Origin: Clostridium sp. CAG:590
GTDB taxonomy: Bacteria; Bacillota; Clostridia; Lachnospirales; Lachnospiraceae
Assembly: GCA_000431135.1 (NCBI GenBank)
Contig: HF987895.1
Location: forward strand, 65,385-77,462
Reading direction: 5' to 3'
Length of the DNA stretch: 12,078 nt
Shown here: positions 1 through 7,560 of the stretch, one piece after another
How positions within the stretch are numbered: position 1 is the first letter of the stretch
Layout of the letters: each line of letters starts with the position of its first letter
Made by a program: the position numbers and the translations under genes
Notes under the pieces: model-generated
Seen by the model: the letters and a program-made list of their open reading frames with translations, nothing else
Told to the model about the DNA's origin: nothing
Databases searched by the model: none

Positions 1-360
1 CGGCAGGTTATTCCTGCAACAGAAAATGATTATGCAACGGAATATCTGGATAAGATCATTTCTGCAAAGGTTGTCAATTCGATCGATGAAGCAATCGAAC
101 ACATTAACCGGAATTCAACCGGACACTCGGAAGCGATCGTTACCAAAGACTATGAAAATGCACAGCGTTTCCTGAATGAGATTGATTCTGCAGCGGTATA
201 CGTCAATGCATCTACCCGTTTTACGGATGGATTTGAGTTTGGATTTGGTGCTGAGATCGGGATCAGCACCCAGAAACTGCACGCAAGGGGTCCCATGGGA
301 TTAGAAGCACTCACAACAACCAAATATATTATATACGGCAACGGACAGGTAAGACCATAG
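1..360 (+). CDS. proA: Glutamate-5-semialdehyde dehydrogenase (gamma-glutamyl phosphate reductase), C-terminal part
   Basis: ProA reduces gamma-glutamyl phosphate to glutamate-5-semialdehyde with NADPH, the second step of proline synthesis from glutamate, in the cytoplasm. The window opens inside the gene: 119 residues in frame 1 run to a TAG at 358-360, a little over a quarter of the roughly 415-residue family length. The family's C-terminal signature is clear: VNASTRFTDG, then FGFGAEIGISTQKLHARG, then GPMGLEALTTTK and an ending of the type GNGQVRP. This matches the C-terminus of well-studied ProA proteins almost residue for residue. The start and the catalytic cysteine lie upstream of the window. 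proB commonly neighbours proA, but it cannot be seen here. The stop codon overlaps the ribosome binding site of the next gene, so read-through into the membrane regulator is likely. Confidence 0.96.
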   Translation, partial: RQVIPATENDYATEYLDKIISAKVVNSIDEAIEHINRNSTGHSEAIVTKDYENAQRFLNEIDSAAVYVNASTRFTDGFEFGFGAEIGISTQKLHARGPMGLEALTTTKYIIYGNGQVRP

Positions 361-374
361 GAGAGTATTCAGAC

Positions 375-1784
375 ATGAGAATTTTAACGGAAGATCGTCT
401 TCGTGCAAACCGGATATACTGCACAGCTGTTCTTGCATTATTTCTTTTTGTATTTCTTGGTATGGAATATTTGTTTGACAACTGCATGGCAATGGTAACA
501 GATGCATCCGGTGTTGTAGTTGCACAAAGTTATATTCTGGCCGCAAGCGTAATCGGATTTGTCCTGTTTCCGTTATTGTACAGCCGTTGCAACACATATG
601 TGGAAAGGATTCTCATAGGGGTTGCCTGTTTGGAAGGGGTGCTGTGTTGTTACATAATATGCCAGCATAGTTCCTACCAGGCTATATTACTTGCAGGACT
701 ATTGCTGTATGTCAATCTAGGAGTGCTGGGAAGTGCGATACACTATGGTGTCATCCGGATACTGGGATATGACTCACATCTGGCAGCAATTGTGGGTGTT
801 TCTTATGCAACAGGGATCATACTACAGTTTATTCACAATAGTTTGCATACAAATGTTGTTCCGGAGACGATATGGTTGTCGGTTTGCGGAATCCTGTTGG
901 TTGGTATTGTGATCGTATTGTTTCGACAACCGGAAGTTAGAAACAAAGATTATGATTTGTCAGATCATCCAAATGCTCTGTATGCAGGAATTGCGCTTGT
1001 TATATGTGTTCTTTTGATGACGGTTATATTTGCAACCTTAGACAATGTTGTTACATTATATCATGCAGATGGTGACATGGATATTGGCCGGTGGCCCCGT
1101 TTATTGTTAGCACTTAGTGGCTTAGTGGCCGGCTTTTTGTATGATATTCAAAAGCGGCGTTATATGAATATGATTATGTATTGTGTAACATTGCTATCTG
1201 TAATCTGCATCCTGCTTATTGTATCCGGGAATCTGTATGTGATGGGTTTATATGTGTTTTATCTGTCGGCAGGTTTTTTTGCGGTCTATTTTACGACAAG
1301 CTTTATGGAATATGCATTATATACCGGACATCCTGTATTCTGGGCTGGTTTCGGCAGGGCAGTCAATAATATAGGTGCCGGACTGATCGGTTCCGTATCC
1401 ATTGCGGTGTTTGCCAAAAAAGATGCAGTTCTGATCAGTATAATTGCAGTTGTTCTGTTTGTATGTATTCATATTGCATTAACATTGTATTCAGGATGGA
1501 TGCATAAGATAGTAGATAATACCGCTTTTGCACCGGAAGAGAAGGAAGAACAACGATTTGCACATTTTGCAGAACAATATCATCTGACCGAACGCGAGCA
1601 GGAGGTATTGCAGGTGTTGTTAGAATCGGATGACAGTGTGCAGAATATCGCAGAACAATTATATATATCAAGAGCAGCATTGTATAGACATATTACATCA
1701 TTAAATGAAAAAACACATACTCGTTCCCGTGTCGGATTGATACAATTCTATTATGGAAAAGAAAATGAAGGCAGTCAGAAATAA
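375..1784 (+). CDS. Membrane-anchored LuxR-type transcriptional regulator (12 TM segments + C-terminal HTH)
   Basis: A 469-residue protein. The first ~375 residues hold about twelve hydrophobic segments (roughly 14-34, 47-69, 78-97, 102-124, 134-154, 164-184, 202-222, 242-258, 264-285, 288-310, 324-346, 350-372), an MFS-like layout. A LuxR/NarL-type helix-turn-helix follows at about 404-460, with the diagnostic LTEREQEVL, NIAEQLYIS and ALYRHI. An even number of helices puts both ends in the cytoplasm, so the DNA-binding domain can reach the chromosome. The recognition helix has ALYRH where TVKxH is usual. Regulators of this build occur in gut Firmicutes and Actinobacteria, and their ligands are mostly unknown. 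The ATG at 375 follows an AGGAGAG at 359-365 that overlaps the proA stop, so translation probably couples to proA. There is no receiver domain, so control by phosphorylation is not expected. The large surface-protein gene next door is a plausible target, by inference only. A membrane transporter reading is ruled out by the clear HTH. Confidence 0.88.
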   Translation: MRILTEDRLRANRIYCTAVLALFLFVFLGMEYLFDNCMAMVTDASGVVVAQSYILAASVIGFVLFPLLYSRCNTYVERILIGVACLEGVLCCYIICQHSSYQAILLAGLLLYVNLGVLGSAIHYGVIRILGYDSHLAAIVGVSYATGIILQFIHNSLHTNVVPETIWLSVCGILLVGIVIVLFRQPEVRNKDYDLSDHPNALYAGIALVICVLLMTVIFATLDNVVTLYHADGDMDIGRWPRLLLALSGLVAGFLYDIQKRRYMNMIMYCVTLLSVICILLIVSGNLYVMGLYVFYLSAGFFAVYFTTSFMEYALYTGHPVFWAGFGRAVNNIGAGLIGSVSIAVFAKKDAVLISIIAVVLFVCIHIALTLYSGWMHKIVDNTAFAPEEKEEQRFAHFAEQYHLTEREQEVLQVLLESDDSVQNIAEQLYISRAALYRHITSLNEKTHTRSRVGLIQFYYGKENEGSQK

Positions 1785-1809
1785 GAAGTTCCGACCGCTT
1801 TCTTTTTTT
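1767..1809 (+). terminator. Probable Rho-independent terminator of the membrane LuxR gene
   Basis: The arms GAAGGCAGTC (1767-1776) and GACCGCTTTC (1793-1802) pair over ten positions, with one G:U and one A-C mismatch, around a 16-base loop. Seven T residues follow at 1803-1809. The left arm lies inside the last codons of the membrane regulator and the stop codon sits in the loop. The T-tract and position fit a terminator, but the long loop and mismatch make it imperfect and possibly leaky. Confidence 0.5.
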
Positions 1810-1827
1810 ATGAAAATATAGCTGTTT

Positions 1828-1860
1828 TTGCACATTGAGACAAATGTAAACTTATATAAT
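1828..1860 (+). promoter_or_regulatory. Candidate promoter for the BspA-like surface protein gene
   Basis: A perfect TATAAT lies at 1855-1860, 56 bases before the ATG. The upstream candidates are badly spaced: TTGAGA at 1835-1840 leaves a 14-base spacer and TTGCAC at 1828-1833 leaves 21. With a normal 17-base spacer the -35 would be ACATTG, a poor match. A good -10 without a good -35 suggests a promoter that needs an activator, for which the neighbouring LuxR-type protein is a candidate. No convincing inverted repeat was found nearby. Confidence 0.4.
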
Positions 1861-1902
1861 CCTTATAACATACGATATGATAGGAATATCATTTCAGATT
1901 GG

Positions 1903-1910
1903 AAAGGAGT
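1903..1910 (+). promoter_or_regulatory. Ribosome binding site deciding the surface-protein start
   Basis: AAAGGAGT ends six bases before the ATG at 1917. An in-frame TTG at 1899 would extend the protein by six residues, but it lies upstream of this site and has no ribosome binding site of its own. The ATG at 1917 is therefore the start. Confidence 0.85.
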
Positions 1911-1916
1911 AACGAT

Positions 1917-4900
1917 ATGGAAGGATTGTATAAGAGAAAAAGAAAGGTGACGGAACGGTCATGGGGTGCAGGAGCCTTATGGATGTATGTGTTGCTGACA
2001 ATATGTGCAATGATGTATGTCAATTACCGGAGCAACATGTGTACAGTACAGGCTGCATCAGCGAATGGGACATGGGGAACCTGTACCTGGACTTTGTCAG
2101 AGGAAGGAGTGTTGACAGTAAATAGTGGAACCGGAGAGGATGTGGAATATGTCGATAGTCAGGAACGACGATATGGCACCCCCTGGTCAGCTTATTCCGA
2201 TAATATTAAAGAGATGATATTCGGTATGGATGGTACGGTGGTATTTCCCCCAAAATGCTCTGATATGTTCAAAGCGTATACGAAGTGTGAAAAGATTACA
2301 TTCCATAATGTTGATACGGGTGCAGTAACAGATATGGAAAATATGTTTGAGGACTGCGAGGAGCTGAAAACGATCCTGGGTTTAGAGCAGTTTCATACAG
2401 ATAAAGTTACCATTATGGACAACTTTTTCAGTAATTGCACAAAATTATCTGCAATTGATCTTACATCATTTGACACTTCCGGTGTTAATGTGGATGCAAG
2501 TTATGGGATGGGGGATTTTTTCAATAATAATACTGCTTTGCAAAAAATATGTTTCGGAGATCATTTTACGTTTAAAGGGTCTACTGCTATTGAGCTTCCC
2601 CCTTATACAAAATGGTATAAAGAAACAGATCCGGCTACTTTGATCTCTTACGATCAATTAAGCGAAGCAGAAACAAATGGTACAATTACCTTGTCCGGAA
2701 CCTGGCTTCGTGCAGAAGGATTCTACTGGGGCGAATGTAAATGTACGATAAAAGATAAAACCCTGACAATCGGTGCCGGAAAAGGCGAAAACCGTTATAA
2801 CAAGTTCTATTCGCCATGGGAGGATTATGCGGAGGACATTGAATATATTGTATTTGAGGACGGCGTTGTGTTTCCGGAGGATATTCATGAGCTGTTTATG
2901 CGGTTAGATCATTTAAAAGAGATTGATTTCTCAAATGTGGATATGTCGCAAGTGAAAAATACCGGATATCTGTTTGGCTATTGCGCAAGCCTTAAGAAAG
3001 TATCTATGAATGCGAAGCTTCCGGCACAGCCAACGAATATGTCACAGACATTTGCCTCCTGTTATACGTTGGAATCTGTTTCATTAGGCAATATGGACAC
3101 TTCTAAGGTAGAAAGTTTTAGCTCTCTTTTTTATGAATGTTATAATCTGCAATCTTTTGATTTTGAAAAGATTGATATTACATCTGCTCAATTTCTGGGA
3201 CAGATGTTTCAACAGTGTTATCAGTTGCGGATGGCAGATATGTCTTCATGGAAGAGTGATAAAGTAATAGATATCAGTTGGATGTTTTCTGCATGCACTT
3301 CGCTGACCAAGGTAATTCTGCCGGAACAAGGCATGCATGTCGGAAGAGTGAATTATTCATACGGAGCAAGTAGTGTATTCTATAATTGCAGTTCACTGAC
3401 ATCCATAGAGAATCTGGATCAGTTAGATACTTCCGGGGTGGAAGATATGTATTCTATGTTCTACGGCTGCAAGAATCTGGTCGCATTGGATCTGTCCTCC
3501 TTTGATACAACGAACGTTAAAATGATCTATCAGATGTTTTATGGTTGCGAGAGCCTGACGGAATTAGATCTGTCCTCCTTAGACACAACGAATATAGAGA
3601 TGTACGAGAAGATTGATGGTGCGTGGAATTATAGTATGTACGGAATGTTTGACGGTTGTGATCATTTGGCAAAAGTTACTGTCGGAGATAAATTTGTATT
3701 CAAAGGAGGACGTTCTACAAAAACCAGTGGCATAACAGTTGCTGCAGCCGGATCACTTCCTTCCAATCAGATCAATCCGGAACATGTGAATGAATGGTAT
3801 GTATATCAGTCAGATGTGGTGGGAGAAGCCGGTAAGTGGGTACAAAACTATGGTACGGATCCAAAGGTGGCGGATATTACCGATCTGAAAGCAGCGAAGC
3901 GTACCTTTACCAAACAGGAAGATGGAACTATTACCGCACCAAAACAGCGTGTCAACTTTGGTAATCTGCAATTAAAGTCGAATATTAAGGCGCAATATGA
4001 TTATACCGGAGAAATATTACGTCCGGAAGAAGGAAATACTGTTCTGACTGCGACTATTGATGAAAAAGAGGTTACTTTACAAGAGGGTGTCGATTATACA
4101 GTGAATTATCCTGCAAAATCATATTATATCGGAGCATATGGACTGGTGTATTTTAATGGAATTGGTGAGTATTGCGGCGAGTATACGGTATCCTATTATG
4201 TATGCAAAGGCAGTAAGAATAGTATTGATTCCTGTGTAGAATGGCTCGGCAGCATCATGCAGTATACATATACCGGCTATGAGATCAAACCTCTTCCGGT
4301 ATCTATAAAAGATAATGGAAAAGTATTGACAGAAGGGAAGGATTACCGTATCCAATATAAGAATAATGTAAATGCAGCAGCTTACTATTCCCAAAATGCA
4401 CCGCGGATTTATGTCTATGGTATTGGAGATTATGTAGGAAGTACATATTGTTCATTTACAATCAATCCAAAGCCAATCAGCAGTACTTCGATCACAGCCG
4501 TATTTAAAAAAGGAACATATCCGTATACTGGTGAAGAGATCATACCGGATGATCTGATCGTAACAGATGGTGACACAATATTAAGAGAAAATGTTGATTA
4601 CAGTGTGCATTATTACGACAATAAAGAAATCGGTGACAATGCACGCGCCGGAATCTGGGGAGAGGGAAATTACAGTGGCATAATATATTCATATTTTACA
4701 ATTACAGAACGTGCTTCCAATCCGAATATACCTTCTGATGACCGGACAGATACAACCTGTGATCACATTTATGAACAAACAATAGCGGCAAAAGCATCTT
4801 TTGAAAAAGACGGATTGATTACCTATACATGCACCAGATGTAATCATACTTATTCGGAAGATATTTCAAAAGTTAGCAGTGTCCGGTTATCTAAGAGTTC

Positions 4901-5384
4901 ATATACCTATAATGGTAAAAGCCAAAAACCATCCGTAGTTCTGTCAGACCGGAATGGTAATACTTTGAACAGTGTTTCATATAGTATCCAATATCCGAAA
5001 GTTGCAAAAAATATTGGAAGATATACACTAATAATAACATTATCTGCTGATCAGTATGAGGGAAGACAAAAAGTTACATTCGATATTGTTCCCCAAAAGA
5101 TACAAAAAGTAAAATTGCAGTCAGGCAAAAAACAAATAAAGATCAAATGGAAAAAAGCAAAGAATATAAATGGTTATGAAATACAATATGCTTTATCCGG
5201 TGGTAAAAAAACGGTATGGAAAAAAACTTCCACCTCAAAAAGAAAGAACTCAACCGTGATCAAAAAGCTGACCAAAAAGAAGAAATATACTATAAGAATC
5301 CGTTCTTATAAAGTGGTCAAGTGCAATGGGAAAAAGATTCGATTATATTCTGACTGGGTTCAAAAAACAATAAAAACAAAATAA
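1917..5384 (+). CDS. Secreted BspA-like leucine-rich-repeat surface protein with Ig/MBG-like and FN3-like domains
   Basis: A 1155-residue protein that is probably exported and held at the cell surface. The N-terminus has a basic stretch (KRKRK at 7-10 and on), a hydrophobic segment at about 18-36 and a possible cleavage site near QAASA (45-49). Residues ~50-645 form two homologous modules, each opening with a short beta-rich motif (CTWTLSEEG; CKCTIKDKT) and continuing into BspA/DUF285-type repeats of about 26 residues with the pattern MF-x-x-C-x-x-L-x-x-x-D-L-S-x-x-D-T-T. Four Ig/MBG-like domains follow at about 676-760, 783-850, 863-930 and 989-1057, typified by YTG and GKDYRIQYKNN. Between the third and fourth is a Cys/His knuckle (C948, H950, C972, C975, H977). 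The C-terminus (~1060-1155) is a lysine-rich fibronectin-III-like domain. No LPXTG motif or C-terminal membrane anchor is present, so retention must be non-covalent or absent. BspA relatives bind host matrix proteins or other bacteria, but the ligand here is unknown. Confidence 0.88.
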   Translation: MEGLYKRKRKVTERSWGAGALWMYVLLTICAMMYVNYRSNMCTVQAASANGTWGTCTWTLSEEGVLTVNSGTGEDVEYVDSQERRYGTPWSAYSDNIKEMIFGMDGTVVFPPKCSDMFKAYTKCEKITFHNVDTGAVTDMENMFEDCEELKTILGLEQFHTDKVTIMDNFFSNCTKLSAIDLTSFDTSGVNVDASYGMGDFFNNNTALQKICFGDHFTFKGSTAIELPPYTKWYKETDPATLISYDQLSEAETNGTITLSGTWLRAEGFYWGECKCTIKDKTLTIGAGKGENRYNKFYSPWEDYAEDIEYIVFEDGVVFPEDIHELFMRLDHLKEIDFSNVDMSQVKNTGYLFGYCASLKKVSMNAKLPAQPTNMSQTFASCYTLESVSLGNMDTSKVESFSSLFYECYNLQSFDFEKIDITSAQFLGQMFQQCYQLRMADMSSWKSDKVIDISWMFSACTSLTKVILPEQGMHVGRVNYSYGASSVFYNCSSLTSIENLDQLDTSGVEDMYSMFYGCKNLVALDLSSFDTTNVKMIYQMFYGCESLTELDLSSLDTTNIEMYEKIDGAWNYSMYGMFDGCDHLAKVTVGDKFVFKGGRSTKTSGITVAAAGSLPSNQINPEHVNEWYVYQSDVVGEAGKWVQNYGTDPKVADITDLKAAKRTFTKQEDGTITAPKQRVNFGNLQLKSNIKAQYDYTGEILRPEEGNTVLTATIDEKEVTLQEGVDYTVNYPAKSYYIGAYGLVYFNGIGEYCGEYTVSYYVCKGSKNSIDSCVEWLGSIMQYTYTGYEIKPLPVSIKDNGKVLTEGKDYRIQYKNNVNAAAYYSQNAPRIYVYGIGDYVGSTYCSFTINPKPISSTSITAVFKKGTYPYTGEEIIPDDLIVTDGDTILRENVDYSVHYYDNKEIGDNARAGIWGEGNYSGIIYSYFTITERASNPNIPSDDRTDTTCDHIYEQTIAAKASFEKDGLITYTCTRCNHTYSEDISKVSSVRLSKSSYTYNGKSQKPSVVLSDRNGNTLNSVSYSIQYPKVAKNIGRYTLIITLSADQYEGRQKVTFDIVPQKIQKVKLQSGKKQIKIKWKKAKNINGYEIQYALSGGKKTVWKKTSTSKRKNSTVIKKLTKKKKYTIRIRSYKVVKCNGKKIRLYSDWVQKTIKTK
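2067..3851 (+). repeat. Two tandem homologous BspA-type modules inside the surface protein
   Basis: Module one spans about residues 51-264 and module two about 268-645. Both open with a beta motif ending in a Gly-rich turn (NSGTG; GAGKG). Both continue with a PW-x-x-Y-x-x-x-I segment (TPWSAYSDNI; SPWEDYAEDI) and a VVFP segment (TVVFPPKC; GVVFPEDI), followed by LRR units. Both close with F-x-FKG, a W-Y segment and a final GxW strand. Module two carries several more LRR units than module one. The boundaries are approximate and the similarity is at protein level. Confidence 0.65.
3456..3611 (+). repeat. Two adjacent 78-bp BspA LRR units with strong DNA similarity
   Basis: Units 3456-3533 and 3534-3611 each encode 26 residues beginning MFYGC. 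Much of the DNA is conserved, including GATCTGTCCTCCTT and ACAACGAA at the same offset of 78 bases. This is a recent-looking duplication compared with the more diverged repeats elsewhere in the gene. Confidence 0.75.
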
Positions 5385-5397
5385 AGGTACAAAACAG

Positions 5398-5426
5398 TTG
5401 CGTCTCACAATAATTCCCTGTAATAT
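5398..5426 (+). promoter_or_regulatory. Candidate sigma-A-type promoter for the MoxR/VWA operon
   Basis: TTGCGT at 5398-5403 and TAATAT at 5421-5426 are separated by exactly 17 bases, and TG precedes the -10. Transcription would begin near 5432-5434, at the base of the leader hairpin. No terminator for the surface-protein gene is visible between 5385 and this promoter, so upstream read-through is also possible. Confidence 0.5.
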
Positions 5427-5430
5427 ATAA

Positions 5431-5460
5431 GTGCAGTATCTGAAAATAAGGATGCTGCAC
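5431..5460 (+). promoter_or_regulatory. 10-bp leader stem-loop immediately before the MoxR gene ribosome binding site
   Basis: GTGCAGTATC (5431-5440) pairs with GATGCTGCAC (5451-5460) over ten positions with a single G:U pair, around the 10-base loop TGAAAATAAG. It is followed by GAAAGGAGA, not a T-tract, so it is not an intrinsic terminator. It ends one base before the AAAGGAGA ribosome binding site (5462-5469). If the promoter call is right, it sits at the extreme 5' end of the mRNA, where stems often stabilise transcripts. A translational control role is the alternative. Confidence 0.6.
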
Positions 5461-5474
5461 GAAAGGAGACAGGA

Positions 5475-6290
5475 ATGAACACCAGATTTACAGGAAGTAA
5501 AGATTATGTAGCAAGCGAAGAATTGATGGCAGCCGTAGATATTGCCATTGCTTTGGAAAAACCTCTTTTGATCAAAGGAGAACCGGGAACCGGTAAGACA
5601 ATGCTTGCCGAAGCAATCAGCCAGTCGATGGGAAAGGATCTCTATATCTGGAATATCAAGTCTACAACCAAAGCACAGGATGGTCTTTATGTGTATGATA
5701 CGATTCAGAGATTGTATGATTCCCAGTTTGGAGAAGAAGGGGTTGATGATATTGCGCATTATATTAAGTTAGGTAAACTTGGTGAAGCATTTAAAGCAGA
5801 TAAACAGGTGATCCTGCTGATCGATGAGATTGACAAAGCCGACCTGGAATTCCCGAACGACTTATTGTGGGAGCTTGATAAGATGGAATTCTATATTCAT
5901 GAGACCCGCGAGACGATCAAGGCAAAAGAACGTCCGATCGTTATTATTACGTCAAATGCGGAGAAAGAGCTTCCGGATGCTTTTTTACGTCGTTGCATCT
6001 TCCATTATATTACATTCCCGGATCGTGATCAGATGACGGAGATCGTACATGCACATTTTGAGAATTTAGAAGAGAACGTTCTGAAAAATGCATTGGATAC
6101 ATTCTATTGGATTCGTTCAATCAAGGATGTCCGGAAGAAACCGAGCACATCAGAATTGATCGACTGGATCCGTGCATTGACGATCAGCGGAATAGATCCT
6201 GAACATTTGAGAGAACAGTTACCATTCCTTGGTGTGTTGTTGAAAAAGGATGAAGATCTGGAAGCAGTTAAGAAGGCAAAGTTATACTAA
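5475..6290 (+). CDS. MoxR-family AAA+ ATPase
   Basis: A 271-residue cytoplasmic ATPase. Walker A is GEPGTGKT (35-42), Walker B is VILLIDEID (112-120, catalytic E118), and sensor 1 lies in IVIITSNAEKELPDAF with N161. Paired arginines at 172-173 are at the usual arginine-finger position, and a sensor-2-like segment near 215-230 contains KKPSTSELIDW. Length and motif order fit the MoxR family, whose members remodel or activate partner proteins and are commonly encoded beside a von Willebrand A-domain protein, as here. The ATG at 5475 has AAAGGAGA upstream. The VWA gene begins 18 bases after the stop, so the two are almost certainly co-transcribed. The client protein is unknown; no cox, nor or gvp genes are visible, so a role in those known systems has no support here. 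I cannot assign a MoxR subfamily from sequence alone. Confidence 0.9.
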   Translation: MNTRFTGSKDYVASEELMAAVDIAIALEKPLLIKGEPGTGKTMLAEAISQSMGKDLYIWNIKSTTKAQDGLYVYDTIQRLYDSQFGEEGVDDIAHYIKLGKLGEAFKADKQVILLIDEIDKADLEFPNDLLWELDKMEFYIHETRETIKAKERPIVIITSNAEKELPDAFLRRCIFHYITFPDRDQMTEIVHAHFENLEENVLKNALDTFYWIRSIKDVRKKPSTSELIDWIRALTISGIDPEHLREQLPFLGVLLKKDEDLEAVKKAKLY

Positions 6291-6308
6291 TTTTAGGTGA
6301 GGTAATCT

Positions 6309-7508
6309 ATGTTTCTTGATTTTTTTGATACATTGAAGAGAAAAGGCATTGACGTGTCTATGACAGAATGGCTCACCCTGATGGATGCCTTAGATAAAGG
6401 ATTGATCGAATCAAGCTTTACAAAGTTCTATTATGTGAGCCGTATGATCTTGGTCAAATCAGAATCCGATTATGATAAGTTCGATATGGCATTTTCCGAA
6501 TATTTCAAGGATGTGAAGTCAGAGGATGCGGCACTGAAACGGGTGCTGGAATGGCTGGACAAAGGCGACCAGATGGAATTTGACAAACAGAACCAACAGA
6601 TGTATTCCTTCTCACAGACACGTAATTCGGACGAAGTAAAACGATTATTCCGTGAGCGGTTAGCCGAGCAGAATTCGGAGCATAACGGTGGCAATCACTG
6701 GATCGGAACAGCAGGCGGCTCTGCGTTCGGACATCACGGCAGGAATCTTGGCGGTATCCGCGTGGGTGAATTCGGTGGTATGCAGAGTGCATTTCAGGTG
6801 ATGGGTGCACACAAATATCAGGATTTCCGGAACGACCGGGTGCTCAATTACCGGCAGTTTCAGGTGGCATTCCGGAGATTGCGGCAGTATTCCTCCCGGT
6901 TAGATGTGCCTAAGACGGAATTAGATATTGATGGAACGATTGACAAGACATGTGAAAATGGTGGTTATCTGCAGTTAGAATTTGACCGTCCAAGAAAGAA
7001 TACAGTGAAGCTATTGTTGTTATTCGACTGTGGTGGAACAATGATCCCGTTTATGGAGCTGTGTAACGAATTGTTCCAGGCGGTACACAAGGCGAATCAC
7101 TTCAAGGATGTGCAGACTTACTATTTCCATAACTGCATCTATTCAAAGGTCTATAAGACGGCAGAATGTGAGATTGGAGAGTGGGTCGATCTGGACTATC
7201 TGTTCCGGCATTACGACAAAGATTATAAGGTGATCATTGTCGGGGATGCGCAGATGGCACCGGAAGAGTTATTAGATAAGAACGGCAATTACCGTGGACC
7301 AAATGATGGTCTATCCGGATATGAATGGTGTCAGCTTCTCACCCAGAAATACAAAAAATGCGTCTGGCTAAATCCTCGTTACCATGGGGAGCTGACCCGT
7401 ATGCATTGGATGGAATCCGAGGATAAGTTGGCAAAGCTGTTTCATATGTATCTGCTTTCCGTGGATGGTCTGAAGGATGCAATTACATATTTGTTGAAGA
7501 CAAAGTAA
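6309..7508 (+). CDS. VWA domain-containing (CoxE-like) protein, MoxR partner
   Basis: A 399-residue soluble protein with no signal peptide or membrane segment. The N-terminal half (1-125) is helical and charged. A glycine/histidine-rich linker follows at about 126-158, and the C-terminal half carries a von Willebrand A-like fold. The first strand and metal site read KLLLLFDCGGTM (234-245), so the usual DxSxS MIDAS motif is D240-x-G242-x-T244. VGDAQMAP (311-318, D313) is a candidate for the later MIDAS aspartate. The layout matches the CoxE-like VWA proteins that accompany MoxR ATPases, in which the VWA protein is thought to link the ATPase to its client. The ATG at 6309 follows AGGTGAGG (6295-6302) and the gene is coupled to the AAA+ gene upstream. 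Whether the altered MIDAS still binds metal cannot be judged from sequence. I recall GG at this position in some relatives, so it may be a subfamily trait. Confidence 0.85.
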   Translation: MFLDFFDTLKRKGIDVSMTEWLTLMDALDKGLIESSFTKFYYVSRMILVKSESDYDKFDMAFSEYFKDVKSEDAALKRVLEWLDKGDQMEFDKQNQQMYSFSQTRNSDEVKRLFRERLAEQNSEHNGGNHWIGTAGGSAFGHHGRNLGGIRVGEFGGMQSAFQVMGAHKYQDFRNDRVLNYRQFQVAFRRLRQYSSRLDVPKTELDIDGTIDKTCENGGYLQLEFDRPRKNTVKLLLLFDCGGTMIPFMELCNELFQAVHKANHFKDVQTYYFHNCIYSKVYKTAECEIGEWVDLDYLFRHYDKDYKVIIVGDAQMAPEELLDKNGNYRGPNDGLSGYEWCQLLTQKYKKCVWLNPRYHGELTRMHWMESEDKLAKLFHMYLLSVDGLKDAITYLLKTK

Positions 7509-7523
7509 GAATGACGGTATATA

Positions 7524-7540
7524 GATAACATTTTGTTATC
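7524..7540. promoter_or_regulatory. 17-bp perfect inverted repeat between the VWA and HD genes
   Basis: GATAACA-TTT-TGTTATC has two perfect 7-base arms around three bases. No T-tract follows and the stem is AT-rich, so it is a poor terminator. It could be an operator, a weak processing hairpin or a boundary between two transcripts. No strong promoter is visible in 7509-7576. Confidence 0.45.
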
Positions 7541-7560
7541 ATTTAGGCGGCAAATAGTAG

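Noticed and set aside
1899..1916. TTG start extending the surface protein by six residues
   Set aside because: The ribosome binding site AAAGGAGT at 1903-1910 lies downstream of the TTG and is well placed for ATG 1917.
5431..5460. Intrinsic terminator for the surface-protein gene
   Set aside because: The stem is good but a purine-rich ribosome binding site follows it instead of a T-tract.
5343..5759. 138-codon reading frame on the - strand across the surface-protein end and the MoxR gene start
   Set aside because: It lies opposite two well-supported genes, crosses an intergenic region and resembles no family; it is an antisense shadow.
6505..6810. 101-codon - strand frame inside the VWA gene
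   Set aside because: Fully antisense to a conserved coding region with good motifs and no ribosome binding site of note.
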